In this document: positions 16,301 to 23,908 of the stretch, piece after piece
Layout: each line of letters opens with the position of its first letter
How positions within the stretch are numbered: position 1 is the stretch's first letter
NCBI RefSeq assembly: GCF_027922145.1
Contig: NZ_BSFC01000002.1
Span: 175,496-239,495, forward strand
Length of the DNA stretch: 64,000 nucleotides
Direction of reading: 5' to 3'
Source: Novosphingobium resinovorum
Lineage (GTDB): Bacteria > Pseudomonadota > Alphaproteobacteria > Sphingomonadales > Sphingomonadaceae
The notes under the pieces: model-generated
What the model saw: the letters and a program-made list of their open reading frames with translations, nothing else
Databases searched by the model: none
Told to the model about the DNA's origin: nothing
Program-made: the position numbers and the translations under genes

Positions 16301-16760
16301 TTTCGAAGGGCAGGGTGCGCTGACTTGCGCTGGGGTCAACGCCGCGCGCGACGGGCTCAAGGTGCGCGTCGCCGGCGTGGTGCTGATCCGCCAGCGGCCG
16401 GGCAAGGGCGACGCGATCTTCATCACGATCGAGGACGAGACCGGCGTGGTCAACGCGCTGCTGTGGGCGCGCGAGTTCGAGAAGCAGCGCCGCGCGGTGA
16501 TGGCCGCCCGGCTGATGGTGATCGACGGCGAAGTGCAGCACAGCAAGGAAGGCGTCGTCCACCTGATGGTCGATCGCGTGACCGATGCCAGCGAGGCGCT
16601 GTCCCGCCTCTCCGCGCCGCCCGCGCTGAAGCCGGAGCCGATGCCGGGCGATGCGGTGCGCCATCCGGTCTATGATCCGAACCGCCCCACCTCGGGGAAT
16701 GCGACACGCGGCCACCCGCGCAACGTGCGCATCCTGCCGCGCTCCCGCGACTTCCACTAA
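13350..16760 (+). CDS. dnaE2: DnaE2 error-prone DNA polymerase III alpha-like subunit
   Basis: The product has 1,136 residues. The GTG at 13350 overlaps the imuB stop (GTGA) and starts the PHP domain (VNFAELVTATNFSFLRGAS). The polymerase core contains GRGSAANSLVCYFLGVTPID and the catalytic acidic motif PPDIDVDFEHSRREEVM. Next come SQHVGGFVLSEGRLDELVPI, the helix-hairpin-helix region and a C-terminal OB fold (VRVAGVVLIRQRPGKGDAIF). It performs translesion and mutagenic synthesis in the SOS response with ImuA and ImuB. It is unusual in carrying a 76-bp dispersed repeat in frame near residues 160-186 of the PHP domain, plus a following Gly/Glu-rich stretch. The frame remains open throughout, so the gene appears functional. 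Confidence 0.95.
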   Translation: MNFAELVTATNFSFLRGASPGEEMVGRALAMGMTGIGIADRNTVAGVVRAHRAWKEMGRAKSGLRLLVGARLVFADGTPDVVAYPMTRHGWGRLTRLLTVGNRKAKKGECELHLADLLEYAQDLALIVMPGSGDTEETLLATLQALAVLSHPALASVPTPRHCERSEVIQSGLRGPGLLRCARNDEGGGQDEGLKAGEREVRRGGQVKLWLAATMPRAGRDARRLAQRMALAARVGVPLIATNDVLYASPEDRPMQDVLTCIREGLTVQTAGRRLAANAERHLKFPAEMARLFRACPEALTATQDLMACVKFTLDDLRYEYPHEPVPEGWEPQPWLEHLTLEGAKKRFPAGLPPEYREKLDEEFGLIRDQKIAYYFLTVHDIVHYARGLKKPILCQGRGSAANSLVCYFLGVTPIDPVKEKLLFTRFLSTERDEPPDIDVDFEHSRREEVMQYIYRRYGRDRAGIAATTICYRQRSAIREVGKVLGMSEDVTARLSGTVWGSWGGDELPETRLTEAGFDPGNPQVERLRDMVGRLLNYPRHLSQHVGGFVLSEGRLDELVPIHNAAMEDRTFIEWDKNDLESLGLMKVDILALGMLTAIRKSFDLLRDHGLRDLELATVPQGDKPTYDMLCKGDSIGTFQVESRAQIAMLPRMKPRILYDLVIQVAIVRPGPIQGGMVHPYLRRRTGEEEVVFPGPPGEMEDLLHKTMGVPLFQEQAMRLAIVAAKFTPAEADRLRRSMATFRRNGTIHQHQEKFVTGMVKRGYPQDFAEGCFKQIEGFGEYGFPESHAQAFGLLAYVSSWLKCHYPAVFTCALLNSQPMGFYAPAQLVADARQHGVEVRPIDIAASCWDNTLEGERILRLGLRQIGGFKENWAEALEKARKIAPIASLEDAARRANLPSRALRLLADADALGSLGQSRRQAGWEARRVPAVQLPLFAALDAPELAKEPDAALPAMAPSEEVVADYQTQRLSLKGHPMQFLRAHFEGQGALTCAGVNAARDGLKVRVAGVVLIRQRPGKGDAIFITIEDETGVVNALLWAREFEKQRRAVMAARLMVIDGEVQHSKEGVVHLMVDRVTDASEALSRLSAPPALKPEPMPGDAVRHPVYDPNRPTSGNATRGHPRNVRILPRSRDFH
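13827..13908. repeat. Family A palindromic element inserted in the dnaE2 coding sequence
   Basis: A full copy (core 13830-13905, extended arms CCTCGTCATTGCGAGCGCAG and the inverted complement) lies inside dnaE2. It is translated as RHCERSEVIQSGLRGPGLLR and CARNDE without any stop. A 76-bp insertion alone would shift the frame, so accompanying duplicated or changed flanking bases must restore it. Confidence 0.92.
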
Positions 16761-16772
16761 GCCGCCCACCCT

Positions 16773-16849
16773 CGTCATTGCGAGCGCAGCGAAGCAATCC
16801 AGGGTAGTTTGACGCCGCCCTGGATTGCTTCGCTGCGCTCGCAATGACG
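16773..16849. repeat. Family A palindromic element
   Basis: A full 77-bp copy between the convergent ends of dnaE2 and the PepSY fusion gene. It may act as a shared transcript-end hairpin. Confidence 0.9.
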
Positions 16850-16857
16850 GACTGGGC

Positions 16858-19368
16858 TCAGTAGATGTCCCGCAGATAGCGGCCGCCCTCGGCCATTTCC
16901 TCCAGCAGCGCATCGCCGAGCACGGCCCGCAGCGCCGCATCGACGGCGGGCGCCATGCCCAGCAGGCTGCCGCAGACGAGGATCGTGGCCCCGTCCCCTA
17001 CCGCTTCGCGCAGGGCGTCGGCAACTTGCGGGATCACCTCCTGCACGTAGCGGCCGCAATCGGGATCGCGCGACCAGGTGCGCTCCAGCCGCGCCAGCGT
17101 GCCGTCCGTCAGCCAGCCTCGCAGCTCGGCGTCGAGGAAGGCATCGTGCTCCCGCGAACGCTCGCCCAGCAACAGCCAGTGACCGGCGCTTCCGGCAGCC
17201 GCCGCCTGCCGCAGGTGGCCGCGCAGGCCCGCGAGGCCAGTGCCGTTGCCGATGAGGATCAGCTGGCGCTGCTCTTCGGACACGCGGAAGCCGGGGTTGG
17301 CATGGAGCCGCAGCGCGATCTCCGTCCCCAGCGGCGCATGCGCGGTCAGCCAGCCCGAACCGAGGCCGAGGTTGCCGTCCTCGCGGCGGACCTGCCGGAT
17401 GATCAGTTCGATGCGCCCATCGGTCGGGATCGAGGCGATCGAGTATTCGCGGTGCGGCAGCGGGCGCAATCCGGCGACGATCTCCTCGGGCGTCCTTGCG
17501 AGGGCTTCAGGCAGTACGGATTGGCCGATGTGGGCGGCCAGAGTGCGGTTGTGGACTTCCTGAGTGCCGTTGAGTGCCGCTGTGTGCAGCAGCGCCGAGA
17601 CCGCCGCCGGATCGTTGCATGGGCGGATTTCCGCGATGTCTCCGGCCTGCCATTCAAGCGTTTCCCCGTCCAGCGGCTCAAGCACGACGAGGAATGCCGG
17701 ACCGCCCTGACTGCCCGGATTGAGCAGTTCCCGCCCGGCCAAACGCCAGCGCCCGTAGCGCGCCGGGGCGAAGTCCGCCGCCATCGGATCGGCGCCGAGC
17801 GCGGTCAGTTGCTGCTGCCATTGACGCTCGGCATCGACGTCCTCGCCATCGATCTCGATCGTGTCGAACAGGCGGCGTCCTCCGCCCGCGTGAAGCCAGC
17901 GATCGACCTCGTGCCCGAAGGCGCAGAACTGCGGATATTCGCGGTCTCCGAGCGCAAGGACGGCATAATCGAGGTCCTGCGTGACGGGCGGCGAAGCCAT
18001 TGTTTCCCGCGCGAAACGGCGGGCGCGGTCGGGCGGCTCGCCTTCGCCATACGTGCTGACGACGAAGAGCGCGCGGCGGGTTTCTGCCAGCACCGCGCCA
18101 TCGATCGACGACAGCGGCAGCACTTTCGCACCGCCCAGAACCGCCGCCGTCTGCCGGGCCAGCCGCTCTGCGCCGCCGGTTTGGCTGGCATAGGCGACCA
18201 GCATGTCGCCGGTGTCCGCCGCGTCGTTGGCGACCAGCCCCTCGACTTGCGCCAGTGCGCGCTTGCGGCGCCGCCGGGCGATGTAGAGCAGCAGCCCGGT
18301 GACGGTGAACAGCGGCATGGCAAGGCTGGTCACGAAGATGGCGATGCGGCCGGGAAGCCCGAAGATGGCGCCGCGATGGACCTCGAACATGCTCGTCGCG
18401 ACGACCTTGCCGAGCGCGCGGTCGGCATAGCGGTCGGCTTTGAGCAGGCGTCCGTCCGCAAGGTCGATGCTGAGATTGTCAGTCATGCGGTCATGCCGTG
18501 CGCCAGCCAGAAGTACGCGGAACGTCGCTTTTCTGCCACTTTCGGGCAGGTTCACCGAGACCGAATCAAAGTGTCCGCCGGTCTCGCGCTCCACCGTCTG
18601 CCACGCCCGGGCGAGCAGCAGGGCAGGTTGCGGTTCCGCTTCGTCCTTGTTCGCCCCGCCCTCGCGCTCCGCCGAACCGGTAAGCACGATCTGCGCGCCT
18701 TCGCGATACCATTCGTAGGACCACCATAGCCCGGTGAGCGCGCTCAGAAGGTAGGCGATCACCACCCAGCTGCCGATGATCACGTGCAGTTCGCGGTAGA
18801 GGTTGCGCCCGCTCTTGCGCCAGTCGAGCACCAGCCAGGCGCGCCAGTCCAGCGCGCGCCGGGGCCAGCGCAGATAGAGCCCGGACAGGGCGAAGAAAAT
18901 CAGCGCGATCGTCGAGAATCCGGTGATCTGGCGACCCCAGCCCTTCGACCCGCCGGGCAGGGCGAGCCAGCGGTGGATGTCCTCCACGGTACGGAAGAAC
19001 CCGGCGCCGACCGGCTGGCCAAGCAGGCGGCCGTCACGCGGGTCGACGTAGCTGCGCTCGCCGCGCCGCTCGCCAGGTTCGGGTGCGAACTGCACCTGCC
19101 AGGCGCGTGTCGGGTCGGCTTCTACGGTGAGCCGCTCAACCTTCAGTCCCTGACGAAAGGCGGAGGCGCGGCCAATCACCGTGTCGGGCGAAAGTGCGGG
19201 ATTACGGCTCGTTCCGAGAGTCACGATGCCCGGGCTGAGCACGCGCATGATCTCGTTCTCGAAGCTCAGGGTGGCTCCGGTAAGGCCCATCGCGGCTAGT
19301 ACGAGGCCTGCGGTGATGCCCAGGAACCAATGGATCTGGAACAGAATTCTGCGCGTCACTTCGACCAT
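16858..19368 (-). CDS. PepSY-TM / flavodoxin / FAD-NADPH reductase fusion, inner-membrane ferric or sulfite-type reductase
   Basis: The product has 836 residues and joins two halves. The N-terminal half is a PepSY-associated membrane protein with four spans: LGITAGLVLAAMGLTGATLS, TGFSTIALIFFALSGLYLRW, IIGSWVVIAYLLSALTGLWW and FVTSLAMPLFTVTGLLLYIA. The C-terminal half is a cytochrome-P450-reductase-like diflavin module. Its flavodoxin domain has LVAYASQTGGAERLARQTA and VVSTYGEGEPPDRA. The FAD/NADPH domain has REYSIASIPTDG, LILIGNGTGLAGLRGHLR and the C-terminal GGRYLRDIY. The ATG at 19368 is preceded by AGGGGG. Such proteins are linked to iron-siderophore reduction at the inner membrane. The electron path is NADPH, FAD, FMN, then membrane haem (inferred). 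Confidence 0.9.
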   Translation of the reverse strand: MVEVTRRILFQIHWFLGITAGLVLAAMGLTGATLSFENEIMRVLSPGIVTLGTSRNPALSPDTVIGRASAFRQGLKVERLTVEADPTRAWQVQFAPEPGERRGERSYVDPRDGRLLGQPVGAGFFRTVEDIHRWLALPGGSKGWGRQITGFSTIALIFFALSGLYLRWPRRALDWRAWLVLDWRKSGRNLYRELHVIIGSWVVIAYLLSALTGLWWSYEWYREGAQIVLTGSAEREGGANKDEAEPQPALLLARAWQTVERETGGHFDSVSVNLPESGRKATFRVLLAGARHDRMTDNLSIDLADGRLLKADRYADRALGKVVATSMFEVHRGAIFGLPGRIAIFVTSLAMPLFTVTGLLLYIARRRRKRALAQVEGLVANDAADTGDMLVAYASQTGGAERLARQTAAVLGGAKVLPLSSIDGAVLAETRRALFVVSTYGEGEPPDRARRFARETMASPPVTQDLDYAVLALGDREYPQFCAFGHEVDRWLHAGGGRRLFDTIEIDGEDVDAERQWQQQLTALGADPMAADFAPARYGRWRLAGRELLNPGSQGGPAFLVVLEPLDGETLEWQAGDIAEIRPCNDPAAVSALLHTAALNGTQEVHNRTLAAHIGQSVLPEALARTPEEIVAGLRPLPHREYSIASIPTDGRIELIIRQVRREDGNLGLGSGWLTAHAPLGTEIALRLHANPGFRVSEEQRQLILIGNGTGLAGLRGHLRQAAAAGSAGHWLLLGERSREHDAFLDAELRGWLTDGTLARLERTWSRDPDCGRYVQEVIPQVADALREAVGDGATILVCGSLLGMAPAVDAALRAVLGDALLEEMAEGGRYLRDIY

Positions 19369-19504
19369 GCCCCCTATGCGGGGCACGCGGACCGGCGCTC
19401 CCCCTGGAGAAAGCACGTGCCGGTTGGCATTGCGGGCTTTCGTTTCCTCTCGTGCCGCCTTCGCTAATGCGACCCAATTGCAATTTCAAGTAATTTTGGC
19501 GCTT

Positions 19505-19963
19505 TTACGCGGCTTTCCGTTTGGCGGTCGAACGCTCGGACCAGGCGGCGGACGGGCATTTCGTTCGCCCGAGAAGAGCTTGGCGGCGCTCGAGATACCG
19601 CAGCGGGACATAGGCGTCCTGCCGGGCGATGGCGCGCAAATGCTGGATTTTCAGCAGCAAAACGACCGCTCCCGCAGTAACCACGCAGGCTTGCCAACGC
19701 ATATCATCCAGACTGCCGAATTTCGCAGCGTGCAGACATTCCAGCAGGGTCGTGAAGGCGAGGAGCGTGCCGACGAGGTCCGCAGTCCGGATTTTCGGCG
19801 CCGCCATGGTCAGGATGCACAGGCTCACGACGAAACCGGCGGCGGCGGCTGAGGCTGAGCAGTCCATCTGCAGCACCGCCCAGGCGAGACCTCCGGGGCA
19901 AAGGGGTGTTGCGGCTCGGGCCGCGATTACCAGATGCCGTGGCGTGATTGTGGGAAAGCTCAT
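19505..19963 (-). CDS. Small hydrophobic protein of unknown function
   Basis: The 152-residue product is not recognised. It has three or four hydrophobic stretches (AAAAGFVVSLCILTMAA, TADLVGTLLAFTTLLECLHA, WQACVVTAGAVVLLLKIQHL) and a basic C-terminal tail (RSTAKRKAA), so it is probably an inner-membrane protein. Codon use has GC-rich third positions like its neighbours. It lies upstream of the PepSY reductase on the same strand with a 136-bp gap, so the two could be co-regulated. It could be an accessory membrane partner or an unrelated gene at the edge of the exopolysaccharide region. Confidence 0.55.
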   Translation of the reverse strand: MSFPTITPRHLVIAARAATPLCPGGLAWAVLQMDCSASAAAAGFVVSLCILTMAAPKIRTADLVGTLLAFTTLLECLHAAKFGSLDDMRWQACVVTAGAVVLLLKIQHLRAIARQDAYVPLRYLERRQALLGRTKCPSAAWSERSTAKRKAA

Positions 19964-20107
19964 GGCTTGTCCCTACCCGCGAATTCTGAAGATCGGGTTT
20001 AGTACCCGAATCCTCTTCCAGCTGCTGCAGCATCTTTGAAAACTGTGCGCCTCGACCCGCTTGTGAGGCCGTGCTAGAAACCTGCGCAGGTATTTATTGG
20101 ACTGGTA

Positions 20108-21544
20108 TTACGACGTTGCATGGCGGGAACTGCTGATCATGGCGGGTGATGACCCGAGGGAAGAGGGCGGCGTTGCCCCGCAGTCGCCCGCTTCGTCGGA
20201 TGTCAGGCCGCATGCCGTGCAGGTCGGGGCGTCGCCGATCGCCTGGAAATGGTGGCTGTTGGCTGGCCTGTTCAGTCTGGCGATGTGGGCAGGGATCGTT
20301 GCACTCTCCACCTGATCGCGAATGGTGGATCGTTCGATTCTTTCGTGCAGGATGGCCTCTACCCGATCGAGCCAGAGCTTTGGCGTCAAGGCAAGTACGC
20401 GGGTTTTTGCATAGCCCGCTTCGCTCATTTCCCGAGTGGCTCTATCGTCTTGCATCAGGCGCCGGATGGCGGCGGCAAAGCCCGACGTATCCCTTGGATC
20501 AACCGAGATTCCGGCTCCGCGATCGACGATGTCCTGAGCGAGCAGGGCGGTTTCGGCAAGAATGACCGGCAGCCCGCTCCATGTCGCCTCGATCGCGACG
20601 AGTCCAAAGGGTTCCGGATAGCGGCTCGGCATCACCAGCATCCGCGCGCGGGCCGCGATTTCGCTGATCTGTGCGGGGGAGCGCCGCCCCAGAAGACGGG
20701 CATGCGGGTGTAGCGCGGCGACGTGATCGGCGAGTGGGCCTTCGCCGATCACGGCCAATGGCGCACCGGCCATCGCCGCTGCTTTCGCCGCAAGGTCTAC
20801 GCCCTTGGTCTCTTCCAGCCGTCCGACGAACAGCACCTCGCGGTTGTGTTCTGCCGGAATCCGGTTGCGGGAAAAGGGGATGACCGGATTGGGCAGCGGA
20901 ACGATAGCATCGTCCGGAATACCGCTTCGCTTTAGAAAACCTCGCATATTCTCATGAATCGCGAGTATCGGCGGAGAAGATCGCGGACGAAAGGCCTGGC
21001 GGTGGATTGCCTGACGCGCGCTGCGCCACGCCTTTTGCAGCGCGCCGTCGCGATCGCAGGGCGTGACGAGGCAGGCCCGGGACAATGGCATGTGCGGACA
21101 AACTTCCCCGGATCTGAGCCAGGCAAAAGCGCCGTTCGGACATGCGAGGAAGAAGTCGTGAGCGGAAATGACCAGCCTGTCGCGTACCGAAGCGAGGGCT
21201 CCGAACACGGCAGGCGATAGGATCTGTGCCCAGCCGTGGAGATGATAGACGGTTCCCGGTGTGTCGTTGGTGGCGATCCAGTCTCTGACCATGACCTGTG
21301 CGGCCCGGTTCCAGAGGCCGGTCACCATTGCCCGCGCGCGTCCGCCTGCCGTGAGCCGCTTCTGGCTAAGCGGCACCACATCTACTCCAGCGGTGGTCAA
21401 TGCCGAGCTGATACCATCGTCACCGGTCATGAAGGTGACCCGATGGCCGCGCCCGGCAAGGCCGCAGGCTGCCTCGACTGCAAGCTTGCTAGCGCCGCCT
21501 TTGGGGTCGCTGAGATCGTTGATCTGGACGATGCGATCGATCAC
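20108..21544 (-). CDS. Glycosyltransferase family 4 protein with extended C-terminal tail
   Basis: The product has 478 residues. The N-terminal Rossmann lobe begins IVQINDLSDPKGGASKLAVE, with GHRVTFMTGDDG and TVYHLHGWAQILSP. The C-terminal nucleotide-sugar lobe has REVLFVGRLEETKGVDLAAK and the E-x7-E region SRYPEPFGLVAIEATWSGLP. The expected GT4 end is near LWLDRVEAILHERIER. About 70 further residues (through SSSRHATS) look unlike protein and run antisense to a plausible small membrane-protein gene, so the ancestral stop was probably lost. The gene is coupled to the upstream pyruvyl transferase gene by an ATGA overlap. It acts in the cytoplasm on the exopolysaccharide repeat unit. Confidence 0.85.
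   Translation of the reverse strand: MIDRIVQINDLSDPKGGASKLAVEAACGLAGRGHRVTFMTGDDGISSALTTAGVDVVPLSQKRLTAGGRARAMVTGLWNRAAQVMVRDWIATNDTPGTVYHLHGWAQILSPAVFGALASVRDRLVISAHDFFLACPNGAFAWLRSGEVCPHMPLSRACLVTPCDRDGALQKAWRSARQAIHRQAFRPRSSPPILAIHENMRGFLKRSGIPDDAIVPLPNPVIPFSRNRIPAEHNREVLFVGRLEETKGVDLAAKAAAMAGAPLAVIGEGPLADHVAALHPHARLLGRRSPAQISEIAARARMLVMPSRYPEPFGLVAIEATWSGLPVILAETALLAQDIVDRGAGISVDPRDTSGFAAAIRRLMQDDRATREMSEAGYAKTRVLALTPKLWLDRVEAILHERIERSTIRDQVESATIPAHIARLNRPANSHHFQAIGDAPTCTACGLTSDEAGDCGATPPSSLGSSPAMISSSRHATS
20139..20315 (+). CDS. Small single-span membrane protein (58 residues)
   Basis: MAGDDPREEGG begins a short acidic cytoplasmic-type region. It is followed by AWKWWLLAGLFSLAMWAGIV as a strong membrane span and only four residues after it. 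Third positions are GC-rich. A GGGAA site precedes the ATG at 20139; a TTG at 20097 in the same frame, after AGG, is an alternative start. It overlaps the last 170 bp of the convergent glycosyltransferase. The reading is hypothetical but more protein-like than the opposite strand here. Confidence 0.5.
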   Translation: MAGDDPREEGGVAPQSPASSDVRPHAVQVGASPIAWKWWLLAGLFSLAMWAGIVALST

Positions 21545-22815
21545 TGTACGGTGCTTGCTGCACAGTCCATCGCGGCTTGCAGATTAGCTGCAAATGCGCG
21601 GATTTCAGCCCTTGCGCGGGCTATGAGGAAGGATGCGTCGAAACGGTCGGCGATTGCCGCGGCGGTACGCGCGCCCAGTTCCTCGGCTGCGACCTCGGCC
21701 GGGTCCAACATGTGTTTGGTGCGTCCGGCAAGCTGGAAGAAACTGTCCAGCTTTTCGTCCCAGCGCAACCCCACCGAAGGGACACCGAAGGAGTGGGCCG
21801 CGATGCATGCGTGCATCCTGTGGCCGACGATGGCGTCGCAGCCTGACACCAGCGCGGTAAGGTCGGCAGGTGTGTCGAAGGATCGTCCAAGCACAACCGG
21901 GCCTTTGGCGTAGCGGACCCAGGGATGAAGTCGGCGGTGCAGGTACTCGCGGTCTTCGGGGCTGCCGTTGGTGAACAGGACGACCTCGAAGCCGTGCTCC
22001 ACCAGCGACCGAAGCGCGGCCGGATACCAATGCTCCAGATTGGCGCTGTAAGCCGGGTCGCTGTGATAGCGCACTGCCAGTGGATCGGTGATGCACACTC
22101 CGACCTTACGGGCACCGGGCTGGCGCAGGCTTTCCGGGTAGTGGCAACTGGCGAGTATTCCGGGGTCGACCGATAGGTGCGGGGGACGGATTGCCTGGCC
22201 GGTGAAGTGCTTTTGCCAGGCACGTTGCGAGGCCGCGTCGCGTACGGAGGCCCAGATCGGCCGAGCCTGCTTCAGTGCCTGCGTGAAGATTCGCAAGCCT
22301 CGGCGCGACCAATGCGATGACACGCCGACGGCGTAGATCGCCACGGGCAATCCAAGCCGGTTCGCCTGCGCCAGTGCTCCTGCAATCTTCATCGGGAAGT
22401 TGAGATCGGCGTCGGTGAGGAGGTTGCCTCCGCCCACGACGACCGCCTCGGCGCCTTCGAGGCCGTCCCTGTAGTGTCGCTGCAGTTGCAGCGCGAGAAA
22501 GAGGCGAAGCATGGTCCAGGTCGTGAAACGGCGCAAACCAGTCGGTAGCTGTTCGAGGAGCGCGAGTGCGATGCCGCGCATCCGGCCATGTCCGGATGGA
22601 TAGGAATTGCGCCCGGCAAGATCCACGGAGACGACTTTGGAGCCCGACAGTGCCCGTGCGAGTTCTCGTTCCAGGCATTCGTTCAAGAGCCCGTCGCCGA
22701 GGTTGGGACTGTACTTCACATTCAGCAGCACGATCCGCGAGAGCGCGCGGACCTGACCCCGCACGCGGTCATCCGGTGAGGTGGCCTGGCAGATCGCGGT
22801 GGGGCTGGCATGCAT
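21541..22815 (-). CDS. Polysaccharide pyruvyl transferase family protein
   Basis: The product has 424 residues. Family features are IVLLNVKYSPNLGDGLLNEC near the start, the glycine-rich AEAVVVGGGNLLTDADLNFP, ISVDPG-like SVDPGILASCHY, and the C-terminal CDAIVGHRMHACIAAHSFGV with LRWDEKLDSFF. These are the hallmarks of PF04230 enzymes, which transfer pyruvate from phosphoenolpyruvate to form ketals on exopolysaccharide sugars; some members only modify lipid-linked units. It is the first gene of a two-gene unit with the GT4 gene (ATGA overlap). A start further inside the N-terminus, before IVLLNVKYSP, is possible. Confidence 0.85.
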   Translation of the reverse strand: MHASPTAICQATSPDDRVRGQVRALSRIVLLNVKYSPNLGDGLLNECLERELARALSGSKVVSVDLAGRNSYPSGHGRMRGIALALLEQLPTGLRRFTTWTMLRLFLALQLQRHYRDGLEGAEAVVVGGGNLLTDADLNFPMKIAGALAQANRLGLPVAIYAVGVSSHWSRRGLRIFTQALKQARPIWASVRDAASQRAWQKHFTGQAIRPPHLSVDPGILASCHYPESLRQPGARKVGVCITDPLAVRYHSDPAYSANLEHWYPAALRSLVEHGFEVVLFTNGSPEDREYLHRRLHPWVRYAKGPVVLGRSFDTPADLTALVSGCDAIVGHRMHACIAAHSFGVPSVGLRWDEKLDSFFQLAGRTKHMLDPAEVAAEELGARTAAAIADRFDASFLIARARAEIRAFAANLQAAMDCAASTVQ

Positions 22816-22900
22816 GCGTGAGAGGCTCCATCGCGCGGCCCAACAAGGTCCGGCAGACGGGAACGCCTAACAGAACGCACCTGAGCTGCGCAGATGGTGA

Positions 22901-23908
22901 ATGGATTTTAACGATGAAGTGAGTGGCGGGCGTTTTATCGTCCGGACAAGGCCAAGTAATCGCCAGGTATCGGATCAAATCCGAAGCCATTCTTTTGCAC
23001 GAATTCGGCATTTGCCGAAATGGATTACGAGGAAGCGTCGGTTGCCCAGCATCCATGTCGTGATCGCAACCATAGGCCGCGCGCAAGTGGTACGGCAGAC
23101 GGTCGATATCCTTGCTGAGCAGACGCGCCATGCCGACGAAATCCTTGTCGTCACTGTAGGGCCGGAAGATGTCGCGGGAATTGACCAGGAACGAAGCAAG
23201 GCCCGGGTGCTGTTTTCGGAAAAAGGGCTCTGTCGTCAGCGCAACCGGGCGTTGGATGAGTTGCAGGACGCAGCCGACATCATCGTGTTTTTCGACGACG
23301 ATTTCGTCCCTGCCGCCGACTACCTCGCCCATGTCGAGGCGCTGTTTGACGCCCATCCCGATATGGTCGGCATAACCGGCGAACTGTGTGCAGACGGCGT
23401 GCTGCATGGCGGCTTCACGGTCGAGGAGGCCAGGGCGATCCTGGCGAGTCGCTCTGAAGCGCACGCGCCGATGCGGCACCGGCATGAGCTCTACGGTTGC
23501 AACATGGCCATTCGCATGAGCGCGGCGCGGGGCATGCGTTTCGACGAGAACCTGCCGCTCTATGGTTGGCAGGAGGACATCGACTTTACCAACCGGCTCG
23601 GGCGGAAGGGGCGGCAAGTCTCGACAGGCGCGGTGACCGGCGTGCACCTTGGCGTCAGCGCGGGGCGTACGTCTGGCAAGCGGCTCGGCTATTCGCAGGT
23701 TGCAAATGTGGTCTACCTCCAACGCAAGGGGACGATGCGACGCGACTTCGGCAATCGCCTGATGATGCAGAACCTCGTATCCAATGCGTGGCGCAGTTTA
23801 CGGCCGGAGCCGTTGATCGACCGGCGTGGCCGCCTGCTGGGCAACATGATCGCGATCCTCGATTGCCTGCGCGGACGGGTTGATCCTCGCCGGATCCTCG
23901 AAATGTGA
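22901..23908 (+). CDS. Glycosyltransferase family 2 protein
   Basis: The product has 335 residues. The GT-A fold starts at SIHVVIATIGRAQVVRQTVD. Nucleotide binding is at EKGLCRQRNRALDEL, the metal-binding DxD-type motif is in IIVFFDDDFVPAADY, and the acceptor/catalytic region is LPLYGWQEDIDFTNRLGRKG (ED). No membrane span is seen, so it is a cytoplasmic or peripheral inverting transferase adding one sugar to the lipid-linked repeat unit. The first 48 residues are unlike the family, so the true start may lie further in. The stop overlaps the next gene (GTGA). Confidence 0.85.
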   Translation: MDFNDEVSGGRFIVRTRPSNRQVSDQIRSHSFARIRHLPKWITRKRRLPSIHVVIATIGRAQVVRQTVDILAEQTRHADEILVVTVGPEDVAGIDQERSKARVLFSEKGLCRQRNRALDELQDAADIIVFFDDDFVPAADYLAHVEALFDAHPDMVGITGELCADGVLHGGFTVEEARAILASRSEAHAPMRHRHELYGCNMAIRMSAARGMRFDENLPLYGWQEDIDFTNRLGRKGRQVSTGAVTGVHLGVSAGRTSGKRLGYSQVANVVYLQRKGTMRRDFGNRLMMQNLVSNAWRSLRPEPLIDRRGRLLGNMIAILDCLRGRVDPRRILEM

